Of a DNA stretch of 62,027 nt, positions 20,788-34,800 are shown piece by piece (the first letter of the stretch is position 1; each line of letters begins with the position of its first letter). The stretch is from Nemertoderma westbladi (lineage: Eukaryota > Xenacoelomorpha > Nemertodermatida > Nemertodermatidae), in assembly GCA_032718475.1 (NCBI GenBank), contig JAUCBJ010007974.1, positions 1-62,027 of the forward strand, in the 5' to 3' direction. Both the position numbers and the translations under genes were made by a program. A model generated the notes under the pieces. It was not told where the DNA came from, searched no databases, and saw only the letters and a list, made by a program, of their open reading frames with translations.

Positions 20788-22029
20788 TTAGGGAGTGGGG
20801 AGGCTGGACGATGGGTGTGGGGCATCTGGTCTGGAGATGCTGGAGGTTCGGTGTGGGGGATCCGGTCTGGGGAGGCTGGAGATGGGGTCGGGACTGCGGA
20901 GGCTGGAGCTGGGATGTGGGCAACTCCCGTGGGTGCCAGCCTCTTCTTGGATCGTGTCTTTGAGCGGAACTGGCATCCAATTCGCCATCTTATCAAAAGT
21001 AATTTCTTCATAGTCGCTATTCCCAATTTTTTGTAAGATACTCCAACTAAACTCGTCAATCTCTAACAACTCGAGTTTAGTTTTTTTTCTACAGACCGGA
21101 CAGCGCCATGCTTCGCGCTCAACGTTTAGTTGCAGGTAGGACTCGAGATCGAAACATTGTATGTGTCGACATTCGGATCCGCGTGCCGGTATTACGATAC
21201 GCCGTGAAGTTATCGGACATTTTAACGAAACGTAGATGGTAGTTTGTTCGATGGCGGCTTCGAGATCGGAGGAGGTGCTGAAAATAGACGATGTAAAATT
21301 GCGTTTAATAACGTTGATCGCCTGATCCAAGGGGCGGATTCGGTAACGGATGAAGTGATGCAGCATGAAGGCCACCGTCTTACGGTGCACTAACTGGAGG
21401 AAGAAGAGATGACTGCAGCAGCACTCCGTCACCATGATCTGGATGGTGTTCCTACCAGGACAACAGAGTGCTTTGAGGTAGAGCGGTTTGTCGCTGGTTT
21501 TATTTGCGCCGCATTTGATGTTAACCGGTGTCGCATTCACAGAAACTTGGACGCAAGAAGGCCAATTTGTATTCATTAGATTACGATCATCCTCATCCCC
21601 ATCCTTATCCTCATCGTGATAGCAATTAAACTGAACGTCGATGTCGGTTCGTGACATTATATCATCGTAAACGGATTGTTTGAGTCGGAAAGGGTGGTTA
21701 CTAACTGAGATTTGGTGTAACAACCTGAAGGGGTATAAGATAACCCCGTCCTTCATAGGAAAATGCAACTGACCATCCAACCGCTGGCCACCACTGCCCA
21801 TCGGTCCCATGTTGCTGCGATTCTCCTCGTTATACGTCATCGCTTGCTTCTCGAGGCGCTGTTTCTCCTGCATATAGGCTGCCGCCATCGTTGAATCAGT
21901 GGCGGTGGCTGTTGCCTCTGCCAATGTTGCAACTACCGCTAGTATGGATTCATAGACTCCTCCGGGTTCCGCCACACCCCCCTGCTGCTCCTCCATAGGG
22001 TTTCCTTCCATGTGGGATTGCAAGTTCAT
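20788..22029 (-). CDS. ZMIZ-like SP-RING (MIZ zinc finger) protein, single exon, short
   Basis: A 413-residue product counted from the first in-frame ATG at 22029; the frame is open further upstream to about 22164 without another ATG. The family comprises PIAS-like SUMO ligase and transcription cofactors ZMIZ1/ZMIZ2, acting in the nucleus. Matching blocks in order are [10 protein letters not shown] and the cysteine-rich FNCYH region (about 116-138), [17 protein letters not shown] (152-168), [11 protein letters not shown] and PGRNTIQI (176-198), [14 protein letters not shown] (203-216), and the SP-RING at 271-313 with Cys271, Cys287, His289, Cys292, Cys310 and Cys313 all kept ([23 protein letters not shown]). 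The C-terminus is a Pro/Ser-rich tail encoded by a degenerate ~24-bp repeat. ZMIZ1/2 are about 900-1,070 residues; the long N-terminal region is missing. No intron is visible. It could be an expressed retrocopy or a reduced paralogue. Confidence 0.85.
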   Translation of the reverse strand: MNLQSHMEGNPMEEQQGGVAEPGGVYESILAVVATLAEATATATDSTMAAAYMQEKQRLEKQAMTYNEENRSNMGPMGSGGQRLDGQLHFPMKDGVILYPFRLLHQISVSNHPFRLKQSVYDDIMSRTDIDVQFNCYHDEDKDGDEDDRNLMNTNWPSCVQVSVNATPVNIKCGANKTSDKPLYLKALCCPGRNTIQIMVTECCCSHLFFLQLVHRKTVAFMLHHFIRYRIRPLDQAINVIKRNFTSSIFSTSSDLEAAIEQTTIYVSLKCPITSRRIVIPARGSECRHIQCFDLESYLQLNVEREAWRCPVCRKKTKLELLEIDEFSWSILQKIGNSDYEEITFDKMANWMPVPLKDTIQEEAGTHGSCPHPSSSLRSPDPISSLPRPDPPHRTSSISRPDAPHPSSSLPTP

Positions 22030-22266
22030 TGTCGCGTTTGTATCCAATCCAATTGAAATTGGCCTACCGGTGTACCGGTACTGGCTACTGACCAAATGAA
22101 ATTCTTCAGGAGTATTGATCACCGCACAGAGAGAACGTTGGTCAAGAAAGGTGAAAGGTAGCAAATTTCAGCATTTCTAGATACACGCCAAACCAAATTG
22201 ATTTAGTGGTATAAATAATATAGAATAAATTTAATTATATATCAAATCAATAGCCTATGGCAGTAT

Positions 22267-24015
22267 GGGGCCGTCCAAGTATGACGTCAGCACTTTAGGG
22301 GGGGGGGGGGGGGGTTGGGAAAATCTGATGACGTGCTGATGAGGGGAGGGGAGGGGGTCAGCCAAAATCTGACGTCAGCATGTTCATTTATAGGTGCTAG
22401 AGGTGGTATATAGCAGTAGAGTATAACTGGAGCTTAGGTCGTGGCTTTTCCAGTTAACATTATTCCATTTTGTATAAAAAAAGTTATGTGGTTGGAGAAA
22501 GCTGCTACTATGCAGCAACCAATCACGTTAATCCTGTTTAACACAGAGTCAATGAGAATGGAATATTGCTAACATGAAAAAGTTCAGGTTACCATTATTC
22601 CATATCTCAGGATCTGTATTCATTACCATCACCCTCCTCCCGCGCCTCCTGTTGCAGCCTTGTCTGTTTCATTATACAAGTTATACCAGTCAGGCATCAG
22701 GCAGAACAGAAGGTACAGAAAATCAAATTATTAAGAATTGAAGCAACGGTAATAATAGCCAAAGCCAATACCGGTTCATAATACTATTAATACAGTAGTA
22801 GGTTTTGTTAATTCATAATTCAATACTCTGATACTTCAATAGCCTTTAAGGGCAGAAGGGGCCTTATTCTTTCTCATGGTAATTACATGGGAGCGGAGCA
22901 GTAATGAGACGATTAAAAAAGTAGTGGAATGCAATTTATGCGATAAGAAATAGGTACACAGCAACCTCTGCATTTATCGAGACACAAACAAAAAATTGAT
23001 AAAACGAGAACCGACAGCGAAACTAAACCATTTCCACGCTCCGCTCCAGCAATGTTCTTTTTGACTACTCTCGTGTCGGGAATGCTACAGACAGACCTTG
23101 CAGCCTTGGCTGCTTGGACCAATTGAATGGATACAGGGATAGGATGTAGCATTTGCACGGCTGCACGGGTGTAAACACTACGCCGACAGCCGGCAACCAC
23201 TGCCGACAACAGCAAAATATGAAAATGTAACCTGAGTTCGTAACTCTCGTTTATAGTTTTAGTTAGACTAACCTTCCACTGTAACCTGTTCATTTCCCCC
23301 AATTAATAAATAACATTAATTAGCTTTAATAATGGTTGTCGGCGTTAGTTGTCTGCGTTACGGGCTTACGGCGTAGAATTTACATACACCCCGTTTGAAC
23401 GAAATGGTTGGTCTGTTGGTAGGCTTAGCATAAAAGTTGTGTGAATAAAACGCAACACAAGATTCGGGGTGATGAACTGATACCAGTCCGGTATGTGAGA
23501 CCTGATAAACATTGAATATTGCTACGTCAGTACGTGGCAAGTATAAGTACAGTCTGTTTATTACTAAACCAGACTTAGACTTAACTATAAATATTTCATT
23601 TACAGTACATTATTGTGATTAAACTAATCCACTTATACTACGGTATTTTTTTATTTTTCTTGCATTTATTATGCCTGGTATTGTAGGCCTACTATATAAT
23701 ATTATATGGCTTATTCGATTACTAACTGACTACTGACTAACACTAGCAGCTTAATTACTGTAGCTGTGTAGTTTAATATCTGATTACTTTGGAATAATGG
23801 TAACCTCAACTTTTTGAAGTTAGCAATATTCCATTCTCATTGACTCTGTGTTAAACATGATTAACGTGATTGCAGGATTGGTTGCTGCTTAGTACTGTAG
23901 TAGCAGCCCCTAGCAGGTTTCGCCGTATCAACGCCTATCTGATGACATCTGATTTAGGGGAGGGAGGTGGTCAACATTTTGGGGAAAAGTGCAGACGTCA
24001 TACTTGGACGGCCCC
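22267..24015. mobile_element. MITE-like DNA element with GGGGCCGTCC termini
   Basis: The termini GGGGCCGTCCAAGTATGACG at 22267 and their inverse ending at 24015 are near-perfect inverted repeats of about 24 bp. TAT flanks both sides (22264-22266 and 24016-24018), a likely target duplication. A second inverted block joins 22500-22610 with 23795-23900 (CAGCAACCAATC, TTTAACACAGAGTCAATGAG, GGTTACCATTATTCC). The left end holds a 17-G run at 22298-22314. No transposase; the short open frame at 22913-23302 shows no domain. Superfamily not assigned. Confidence 0.75.
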
Positions 24016-24909
24016 TATGTAATGTTGTGAACGGGGATAAATTATTGTAGGCCGGTGATTTAATTGATGTAATATATCTGTATACTGTATATATATAATA
24101 TAATATACCAGTAGGTCTACAAATATAGCACGTCATTACTACTGGTACCAAAAAGCAAAAACTAGGAATTAGGATAATAAAGATACGAATCTTTAGGGGA
24201 TTTTCTGTTCGGTGATTCAATTTCAATTCAATTTCAATCCGGGATAGGCCCGGTCCTTTAATTATTCCAAATGCGCAACCCGATAAATTTACAGATATTA
24301 CAATATGGAAGCACAATGGCAATTAAACCTGGTATAATCAACTATTTACAGATTTGTTGTATAGGTACTCGAACGGTCAACTGTAGCAATGCTAGTTTAG
24401 TGACCGTTTGAGTAAAATAAATATTATAACACAACATCGGGTTGGCAGTGGGGGGGGGGGGGGGGGGGGGGGCGAGTTGGGGGCTGGGTGGGTGGGGGGG
24501 GGACTCGATAGCATCAAATTTGTTAAAAAAAATTTAATTTTAATTGAACTTAATTTAATTTTTGAATGATATTGAAATATTAGCTAATGTATAGCGGGTG
24601 AACCTGCATTGACTTCCCTACAGGAGGAGTACGAGTCAGAATTGAAGCAAGAGAAAAAATCTTACGATGTAGTTAATACAGTAGTTCATATTAATTAGTA
24701 TAAAGTTAGGGAAATACGAGAAATGTATGATAATAAAATAATTCGTTGATTTCGTTTCCGAAGACAGTTTCCATTTTTTACCTAGGCCTACACTCTTCTT
24801 ACCTTACTCTGTACAGTAGTACTGGAGGTCTACACTAAATAATGCAATGTCCACTAATCTGTGATGACCTTGACCTGCTATGCTACAGTAGCTACATACA
24901 CATAGCTTA
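24016..24909. other. Interval with long poly-G tract, no gene
   Basis: Contains an uninterrupted run of 23 G at 24450-24472, followed by further G-rich sequence to about 24500. The rest is AT-rich and shows no convincing gene. Run length may be unreliable in the assembly. Confidence 0.5.
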
Positions 24910-25231
24910 AGGCACGTTCACGGTTCACATCCAACGGAACGGTACACCGCGCGGTGTACCGCAGGGCCAGCGGTACACCGCTGACTGTGAACTACCCAAC
25001 AGGTACAGTAGTGCGCTAAACCGCGCGGTTTACCACAGCCCATTTAAACAATGTTAAAACATTAATGTAATTTCCTGTTGAATTCACAGTCGACAGATAT
25101 ATACAATCAGTTACCGCAATGGTACCGTTGGGTGTGAACGGGCTCCGGGTACAGTAGTGTACCGCTGGCTTACCACTTAAATACCGCCAGACTACTTTAC
25201 CGCCCACGCACCGTTGGATGTGAACGGGGCT
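24910..25231. mobile_element. Small MITE-like element (about 320 bp)
   Basis: The left end (CGTTCACGGTTCACATCCAA followed by CGG) and the right end (CCGTTGGATGTGAACGGGGC) are inverted versions of each other. TTA borders both sides (24907-24909 and 25232-25234). The interior contains several CGCGCGGTGTACCGC-like palindromes and GTACACCGC motifs. Non-coding. The piggyBac-like TTA(A) context is suggestive only. Confidence 0.55.
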
Positions 25232-25725
25232 TTACAGTACCATTGAACTCATTCTCAAAGTATTAATAATGCAGCAGACAGACACAACGGCTCTGTTTAT
25301 AATCCTGCGAAAACGATCGGGTTATGGTTGCTCAATTAAAATCTGTCAATATAAATGTGTCAAACATACTGTATAGTTTGTGAGCCAAATCTATTGTCCA
25401 TCATTCCAATACACGAATGTCGGAAATGTTAATCCCTACTTATATAATATTAACTCCAACAATAGATTTATATTGGGAGTGTGTGTGTGTTGGGGGTGGG
25501 GGGGGGGGGGGGGGTAGGCTTATTATTATTACAATACAGTACATAAAAATATACAAAACAATTAAAGAAAGTAACTCGATATTGATATTAACTCTTAATA
25601 GACTCTATCTGATCCGATATATTGGCCACTCAAGAAACTCATAATCCTCTAATTCAAGATGACTTTAATAATAATTAATAACTTAGATTACTTAAGCGAA
25701 ACATATCTTTATATTATTGACAGCC
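25232..25725. other. Interval with poly-G tract, no gene
   Basis: Holds a 17-G run at 25498-25514 preceded by a GT repeat. Nothing else is recognised. Confidence 0.4.
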
Positions 25726-27520
25726 ATGAACAAACTGTCTCTACAGTACCTCATTTCTGAAGCGAATGCACCCGGACCCGCTAATGGAACTGAAATGTTT
25801 ATACCACACAATGATGTATTTAACGCAAAGCATTACCCGTTTATCCTGACGGCTTTGAATCATGGCGAATCTTTGAATAATTTTTGAGTCATGGATAATT
25901 ATTGTTAGCAACCGAAGATACCAATACTAGAGTATTCGAGATACTTCAGAGTTAGAAATGGGAAAAGCGTTTTAAAATGAGGAATTTCTAGCCGAGATGG
26001 CTGATTTCAGACAAACCATTCACAATAAACACAACATAACTCTTGCTGAACTTCTCATGAAAATGAGAAATGAAATCCAACAAGAACAAACTTTTTAGAG
26101 ATTGTAGCTGCAACCGATAAAGGATAATTTTCTGTAACGGCGCTTCAACCTCAGACTCAGACCTTGTCTTATGGATATAAGACTGTAGGTCTTATATACA
26201 TCCAGTGGCATGTACGAAAGTTTTATCGGAACAGTACGGCTGATTTGAAATCATTGAACAGCAGGAACTTTTTTCGGACGATGTTAAGATGAATCCATGA
26301 TCAGCGACGCCCCCATGTGGATCCACTTGTACTGATTGTCATGTATAAATTTATATAATTAATTAGAGTGCGTTAAACTTAGTTAGAGACTACATTCATC
26401 TATCAATAATATATATCCGACATCCAATATACGTTTGTTTGGGGCCTATCCAGTTGGTTATAATAAATTGCTAGATTAGTTCCTAAGTAAATATACATTC
26501 CGTATCTTTTGTATTTTTGTAAATCATGTATCTGTTTGAACTCAGTAGAAAATAATGTGTAATGCACCATTTTGTAAAGTTCACTGTCACAATATTGAAT
26601 ATAGAGTTTACGTTGTTATATTAAAGAAAAACAATTTTCTATTTTGGAACTTCCAGTTGGGGAAAATCCATTATACTGATGTAGTCAAACTCAAGGTTAA
26701 ATATAGAAATATTGCTTTCTTTCCCAAATAACATTATGTAATAAAATACTATGAAAAATATGTCATGTTAGAAAGACACTATGTCATAAAGTCAGAAGAC
26801 CCTCGTGCTGATATGAGTTTTTTTCACTTGGCTAATCCCTTAGATATGGTGCAAGTATAACAACTTCGGCAAGACTCAAATAAAATCATTATAACTCTTT
26901 CCGCAGACCCTTCAACAATCAATGCATTAAAGACAATTTAACACCCCTTTTGAACCTTGAAAGATCTATACAACAAAACATAGTTCATTGGATCTGGGGA
27001 TGTTACATTTGCGGAGAATAAACTGCATGCAATGGTAGATAATGTTATAGTAAATAAACAATTCCCCAGCTGTGACGACATTATAATAGCCAAAGGCATA
27101 CTTCTTGAATGCCTGTGGAGCAGACCGCTCGTTGAGAATGGGAGGTACTCTAGCGGCCATCCAACGTTTTGGAGTTATGATTTACGCTAACGTGGACTTG
27201 CAAAGGGTACCAATGCCGTCTTTGACGCTATGTCATTCCGACAGACAGAATTGTTACACGGAAAATTTCGTTAATGCGGAAAACTACATTTGTAGAGCAA
27301 AGAGTCACCCAGTTATGGGTATAGATGCAACAATGTTACCCCACGCTTTATTAAACAACATATTCAATGAGAGTATTTATAAGATTGGATCTGCGGTATA
27401 TGGCGATTTGATAAATGACTTTACACCGACGAATGACATTCCGGTCCCCTTCGAGGACTCCCCATTAATAGTCCCATGGGCCGAAGGATGCGTGTTTTAA
27501 CGAACAAATGATGAAAAATA
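25726..27520 (+). pseudogene. Decayed ORF related to the retroelement third ORF (N-terminal portion)
   Basis: A chain of protein-like segments in shifting frames. From an ATG at 25726 the first runs about 53 codons (MNKLSLQYLISEANAPG...) to a stop. Others are near 25995-26095 (EMADFRQTIHNKHNITL), 26100-26290 (LSYGYKTVGLIYIQWHV), 26640-26860, 27030-27170 (KQFPSCDDIIIAKGILLE), and 27150-27500 (RFGVMIYANVDL to VPWAEG). The last segment, IPVPFEDSPLIVPWAEG, aligns with the start of the 591-residue ORF at 60111-61886 (IPYPFVDTQLIAPWAEG). Similarity continues a few residues past the stop at 27500, then fades. It therefore appears to be the upstream part of the same large protein family, here heavily mutated and lacking its zinc-knuckle half. 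No LTR is seen beside it. Confidence 0.65.
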
Positions 27521-28867
27521 ACAAAGAAAAAGAATGAAAAAAAACAAATAATGGAAATGATAATCAACTTCGTAACATAGAACGAACTTCCACTGCACAT
27601 ATAGCTAAATACATATAACTTTATTAACCATCAATTTATTATTAACTAGAAAGGTTACAACAAATGTATCCTTTGCTTTGGCACAACATAAAAATAATTC
27701 TTCAATACAAATTAATGACGTCACATATATACAAATCGCAAGTAATTGAAACAAACTAGGACATTTTATAACTGTTGAATTTACACTAACTTATCGCGGA
27801 CATTGTCGAGCTTAGCGAGACAAATACGAAAACGAGACAAAAAATTTATATATTTGCCACGACTTATATCGTTTTGTTTGTTGAAAGCCACTTTTTGAAA
27901 AAAAAAACATAAATATCTGCCATCGAAGCTTTTCCATTGTGAAATAACTAAAACGAAAGTGATATTGATATTGAGATTATTGTGATATTATATATATTAT
28001 AGAATATTAAATGTTGATGGAAACCGCAATTTCATGATTGTTTACAATATAATGTTTACGCTAATTCGACTGAACTTGGTGGGATTGATCGATTTTCCAG
28101 TCTGATTATATACCTTTATGCAATTCAAACTATTTCTTAATATAAATTATTTGCTCTTTGCTAATTTACCGAAACCCGTAAATGTTGTAAATAACCAATA
28201 ATTGTGTTGGTCTCTCAGTCCTTTACTTTATTTCATAAAACACACCAATTATATATTCATATAAACTGCTCCATTTACTAACATTGCGCTACTTTACTCC
28301 CACTATGCAGCAACTAGTATTTAATGTTTATTAGGTTGCGTGTTATATTGTTTAAGTATGGCGTGTTCGTGTTAGTGTCGTTATATTAATTCGCAGAATA
28401 TTGAATATTTAGTGCGTATTCTTTAAACCCTAAATGTTCAAGGAATCTCTTCTACTTTTGACTCTGACAGCTCTTTTAGCTGTGGAGTGTCTGGGAGAGA
28501 GCCATGGGAACTCAGACGAATTGGTTGAAAGAGACAAAGTAGGTTTGTTAAATATAATAGAATCAATGTGTTTGTAGAGCCACTGAAGTTCTAACTGCAC
28601 TTTTGCTGTTAAAGTTTTAACCAAAACCTGCTAATTGCGTTCCACCACTGTAAGTACGATTGGTGCAAATCAAGATTCCGTTTGGCTGTTAGCACATTTG
28701 ACTTCTGTAACCCCTCTGTGTCTCAACTCCTCTCTGACATCCGTATCCTCTCTATTTCTAGTTACATTGTTCAAACTACAGAGTGCATCAAATTACACGT
28801 CGTTAATAACAATAATTATATAAAAGTCACATTTTCTAAATAAATTAGTTTCCTCCGCTGAAGGCAA
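27521..28867. other. Interval between pseudogene and satellite, no gene recognised
   Basis: AT-rich DNA with frequent stops in all frames and short open frames lacking any domain. No inverted repeat or tRNA-like structure was noticed. The satellite begins at about 28868. Confidence 0.45.
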
Positions 28868-31800
28868 TCCACTTAGTTCACCTACCTGCCGCCAAAAAGG
28901 TCCTCCACTTGTTTCACCACAGATATTCTAAAGAAATATGTACATAGATCCACCAATCCGCCAAAAGGCCATCCACTTGTATTCCACCAAAGATAATTGT
29001 GTGTTCCACCACATGACATTCTAAAGAAATGTGTACATAGACCCACCTACCGCCAAAAGGCCACCCACTTATTCCACCAAAGATAAATGTGTGTTCCACT
29101 ACACATGACATTCTAAAGAAATATGTACATAAACCCACCTACCGCCAAAAGGCCACCTACTTGTTTCACCACAGATATTCTAAAGAAATGTGTATATAGA
29201 CCCACCTACCGCCAAAAGGCCACCCACTTATTCCACCAAAGATAAATGTGTGTTCCACCACACATGACATTCTAAAGAAATGTGTACATAGACCCACCTA
29301 CCGCCAAAAGGCCACCCACTTATTCCACCAAAGATAAATGTGTGTTCCACCACACATGACATTCTAAAGAAATGTGTACATAGACCCACCTACCGCCAAA
29401 AGGCCACCCACTTATTCCACCGAATATAAATGTGTACATAGATCCACCTATCGCCAAAAGGCCATCCACTTGTATTCCACCAAAGATAAATGTGTGTTCC
29501 ACCACACATGACATTCTAAAGAAATGTGTACATAGACCCACCTACCGCCAAAAGGCCACCCACTTATTCCACCAAAGATAAATGTGTGTTCCACCACACA
29601 TGACATTCTAAAGAAATGTGTACATAGACCCACCTACCGCCAAAAGGCCACCCACTTATTCCACCGAATATAAATGTGTACATAGATCCACCTACCGCCA
29701 AAAGGCCATCCACTTGTATTCCACCAAAGATAAATGTGTGTTCCACCACACATGACATTCTAAAGAAATGTGTACATAGACCCACCTACCGCCAAAAGGC
29801 CACCCACTTATTCCACCGAATATAAATGTGTACATAGACCCACCTACCGCCAAAAGTCCACCCACTTATTCCACCAAAGATAAATGTGTGTTCCACCACA
29901 CATGACATTCTAAAGAAATGTGTACATAGACCCACCTACCGCCAAAAGGCCACCCACTTATTCCACCGAATATAAATGTGTACATAGATCCACCTACCGC
30001 CAAAAGGCCATCCACTTGTATTCCACCAAAGATAAATGTGTGTTCCACCACACATGACATTCTAAAGAAATGTGTACATAGACCCACCTACCGCCAAAAG
30101 GCCACCCACTTATTCCACCAAAGATAAATGTGTGTTCCACCACATGATACTCTAAAGAAATGTGTACATAGACCCACCTACCGCCAAAAGGCCACCCACT
30201 TATTCCACCAAAGATAAATGTGTGTTCCACCATACATTACATTCTAAAGAAATGTGTACATAGACCCACCTACCGCCAAAAGGCCACCCACTTATTCCAC
30301 CAAAGATAAATGTGTGTTCCACCACACATGACATTCTAAAGAAATGTGTACATAGACCCACCTACCGCCAAAAGGCCACCCACTTAATCCACCGAATATA
30401 AATGTGTACATAGATCCACCTACCGCCAAAAGGCCATCCACTTGTATTCCACCAAAGATAAATGTGCGTTCCACCACACATGACATTCTAAAGAAATGTG
30501 TACATAGACCCACCTACCGCCAAAAGGCCACCCACTTATTCCACCGAATATAAATGTGTACATAGATCCACCTACCGCCAAAAGGCCATCCACTTGTATT
30601 CCACCAAAGATAAATTTGCGTTCCACCACACATGACATTCTAAAGAAATGTGTACATAGACCCACCTACCGCCAAAAGGCCACCCACTTATTCCACCGAA
30701 TATAAATGTGTACATAGATCCACCTACCGCCAAAAGGCCATCCACTTGTATTCCACCAAAGATAAATGTGTGTTCCACCACACATGACATTCTAAATAAA
30801 TGTGTACATAGACCCACCTACCGCCAAAAGGCCATCCACTTATTCCACCGAATATAAATGTGTACATAGACCCACCTACCGCCAAAAGGCCACCCACTTA
30901 TTCCACCAAAGATAAATGTGTGTTCCACCACACATGACATTCTAAAGAAATGTGTACATAGACCCACCTACCGCCAAAAGGCCACCCACTTATTCCACCG
31001 AATCGATAAATGTGTACATAGACCACCTACCGCCAAAAGGCCACCCACTTATTCCACCGAATATAAATGTGTACATAGATCCACCTACCGCCAAAAGGCC
31101 ATCCACTTGTATTCCACCAAAGATAAATGTGTGTTCCACCACACATGACATTCTAAAGAAATGTGTACATAGACCCACCTACCGCCAAAAGGCCACCCAC
31201 TTATTCCACCGAATATAAATGTGTACATAGACCCACCTACCGCCAAAAGGCCACCCACTTATTCCACCAAAGATAAATGTGTGTTCCACCACACATGACA
31301 TTCTAAATAAATGTGTACATAGACCCACCTACCGCCAAAAGGCCACCCACTTATTCCACCAAAGATAAATGTGTGTTCCACCACACATGACATTCTAAAG
31401 AAATGTGTACATAGACCCACCTACCGCCAAAAGGCCACCCACTTATTCCACCAAAGATAAATGTGTGTTCCACCACACATGACATTCTAAAGAAATGTGT
31501 ACATAGACCCACCTACCGCCAAAAGGCCACCCACTTAATCCACCGAATATAAATGTGTACATAGACCCACCTACCGCCAAAAGGCCACCCACTTATTCCA
31601 CCAAAGATAAATGTGTGTTCCACCACACATGACATTCTAAATAAATGTGTACATAGACCCACCTACCGCCAAAAGGCCACCCACTTATTCCACCAAAGAT
31701 AAATGTGTGTTCCACCACACATGACATTCTAAAGAAATGTGTACATAGACCCACCTACCGCCAAAAGGCCACCCACTTATTCCACCAAAGATAAATGTGT

Positions 31801-34800
31801 GTTCCACCACACATGACATTCTAAAGAAATGTGTACATAGACCCACCTACCGCCAAAAGGCCACCCACTTATTCCACCAAAGATAAATGTGTGTTCCACC
31901 AACATGACATTCTAAAGAAATGTGTACATAGACCCACCTACCGCCAAAAGGCCACCCACTTATTCCACCAAAGATAAATGTGTGTTCCACCATACATTAC
32001 ATTCTAAAGAAATGTGTACATAGACCCACCTACCGCCAAAAGGCCACCCACTTATTCCACCAAAGATAAATGTGTGTTCCACCACACATGACATTCTAAA
32101 GAAATGTGTACATAGACCCACCTACCGCCAAAAGGCCACCCACTTAATCCACCGAATATAAATGTGTACATAGATCCACCTACCGCCAAAAGGCCATCCA
32201 CTTGTATTCCACCAAAGATAAATTTGCGTTCCACCACACATGACATTCTAAAGAAATGTGTACATAGACCCACCTACCGCCAAAAGGCCACCCACTTATT
32301 CCACCGAATATAAATGTGTACATAGATCCACCTACCGCCAAAAGGCCATCCACTGGTATTCCACCAAAGATAAATGTGTGTTCCACCACACATGACATTC
32401 TAAAGAAATGTGTACATAGACCCACCTACCGCCAAAAGGCCATCCACTTATTCCACCGAATATAAATGTGTACATAGACCCACCTACCGCCAAAAGGCCA
32501 CCCACTTATTCCACCATAGATAAATGTGTGTTCCACCACACATGACATTCTAAAGAAATGTGTACATAGACCCACCTACCGCCAAAAGGCCACCCACTTA
32601 TTCCATCGAATATAGATGTGTACATATACACACCTACCGCCAAAAGGCCACCCACTTATTCCACCGAATATAAATGTGTACATAGATCCACCTACCGCCA
32701 AAAGGCCATCCACTTGTATTCCACCAAAGATAAATGTGTGTTCCACCACACATTACATTCTAAAGAAATGTGTACATAGACCCACCTACCGCCAAAAGGC
32801 CACCCACTTATTCCACCGAATATAAATGTGTACATAGACCCACCTACCGCCAAAAGGCCACCCACTTATTCCACCAAAGATAAATGTGTGTTCCACCACA
32901 CATGACATTCTAAATAAATGTGTACATAGACCCACCTACCGCCAAAAGGCCACCCACTTATTCCACCAAAGATAAATGTGTGTTCCACCACACATGACAT
33001 TCTAAAGAAATGTGTACATAGACCCACCTACCGCCAAAAGGCCACCCACTTATTCCACCGAATATAAATGTGTACATAGACCCACCTACCGCCAAAAGGC
33101 CACCCACTTATTCCACCAAAGATAAATGTGTGTTCCACCACACATGACATTCTAAATAAATGTGTACATAGACCCACCTACCGCCAAAAGGCCACCCACT
33201 TATTCCACCAAATATAAATGTGTGTTCCACCACACATGATATTCTAAAGAAATGTGTACATAGACCCACCTACCGCCAAAAGGCCACCCACTTATTCCAC
33301 CAAAGATAAATGTGTGTTCCACAACACATGACATTCTAAAGAAATGTGTACATAGACCCACCTACCGCCAAAAGGCCACCCACTTATTCCACCAAAGATA
33401 AATGTGTGTTCCACCACACATGACATTCTAAAGAAATGTGTACATAGACCCCCTACCGCCAAAAGGCCACCCACTTAATCCACCGAATATAAATGTGTAC
33501 ATAGATCCACCTACCACCAAAAGGCCATCCACTTGTATTCCACCAAAGATAAATTTGCGTTCCACCACACATGACATTCTAAAGAAATGTGTACATAGAC
33601 CCACCTACCGCCAAAAGGCCTCCCACTTATTCCACCGAATATAAATGTGTACATAGATCCACCTACCGCCAAAAGGCCATCCACTTGTATTCCACCAAAG
33701 ATAAATTTGCGTTCCACCACACATGACATTCTAAAGAAATGTGTACTTAGACCCACCTACCGCCAAAAGGCCACCCACTTATTCCACCAAAGATAAATGT
33801 GTGTTCCACCGTACATTACATTCTAAAGAAATGTGTACATAGACACACCTACCGCCAAAAGGCCACCCACTTATTCCACCAAAGATAAATGTGTGTTCTA
33901 CCACACATGACATTCTAAAGAAATGTGTACATCGACCCACCTACCGCCAAAAGACCACCCACTTATTCCACCGAATATAAATGTGTACATAGACCCACCT
34001 ACCGCCAAAAGGCCACCCACTTATTCCACCAAAGATAAATGTGTGTTCCACCACACATGACATTCTAAAGAAATGTGTACATAGACCCACCTACCGCCAA
34101 AAGGCCACCCACTTATTCCACCAAAGATAAATGTGTGTTTCACCATACATTACATTCTAAATAAATGTGTACATAGACCCACCTACCGCCAAAAGGCCAC
34201 TCACTTATTCCACCAAAGATAAATGTGTGTTCCACCACACATGACATTCTAAAGAAATGTGTACATAGACCCACCTACCGCCAAAAGCCACCGAATATAA
34301 ATGTGTACATAGAACCACCTACCGCCAAAAGGCCACCCACTTATTCCACCAAAGATAAATGTGTGTTCCACCACACATGACATTCTAAAGAAATGTGTAC
34401 ATAGACCCACCTACCGCCAAAATGCCTCCCACTTATTCCACCGAATATAAATGTGTACATAGATCCACCTACCGCCAAAAGGCCATCCACTTGTATTCCA
34501 CCAAAGATAAATTTGCGTTCCACCACACATGACATTCTACAGAAATGTGTACATAGACCCACATACCGCCAAAAGGCCACCAACTTATTCCACCAAAGAT
34601 AAATGTGTGTTCCACCATACATTACATTCTAAAGAAATGTGTACATAGACCCACCTACCGCCAAAAGGCCACCCACTTATTCCACCAAAGATAAATGTGT
34701 GTTCCACCATACATTACATTCTAAAGAAATGTGTACATAGATCCACCTACCGCCAAAAGGCCATCCACTTGTATTCAACCAAAGATAAATGTGCGTTCCA

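Noticed and set aside
22029-22164. ZMIZ-like start upstream at 22164
   Set aside because: That position is TTG, not ATG; the upstream residues do not match the family, so the first ATG at 22029 was used.
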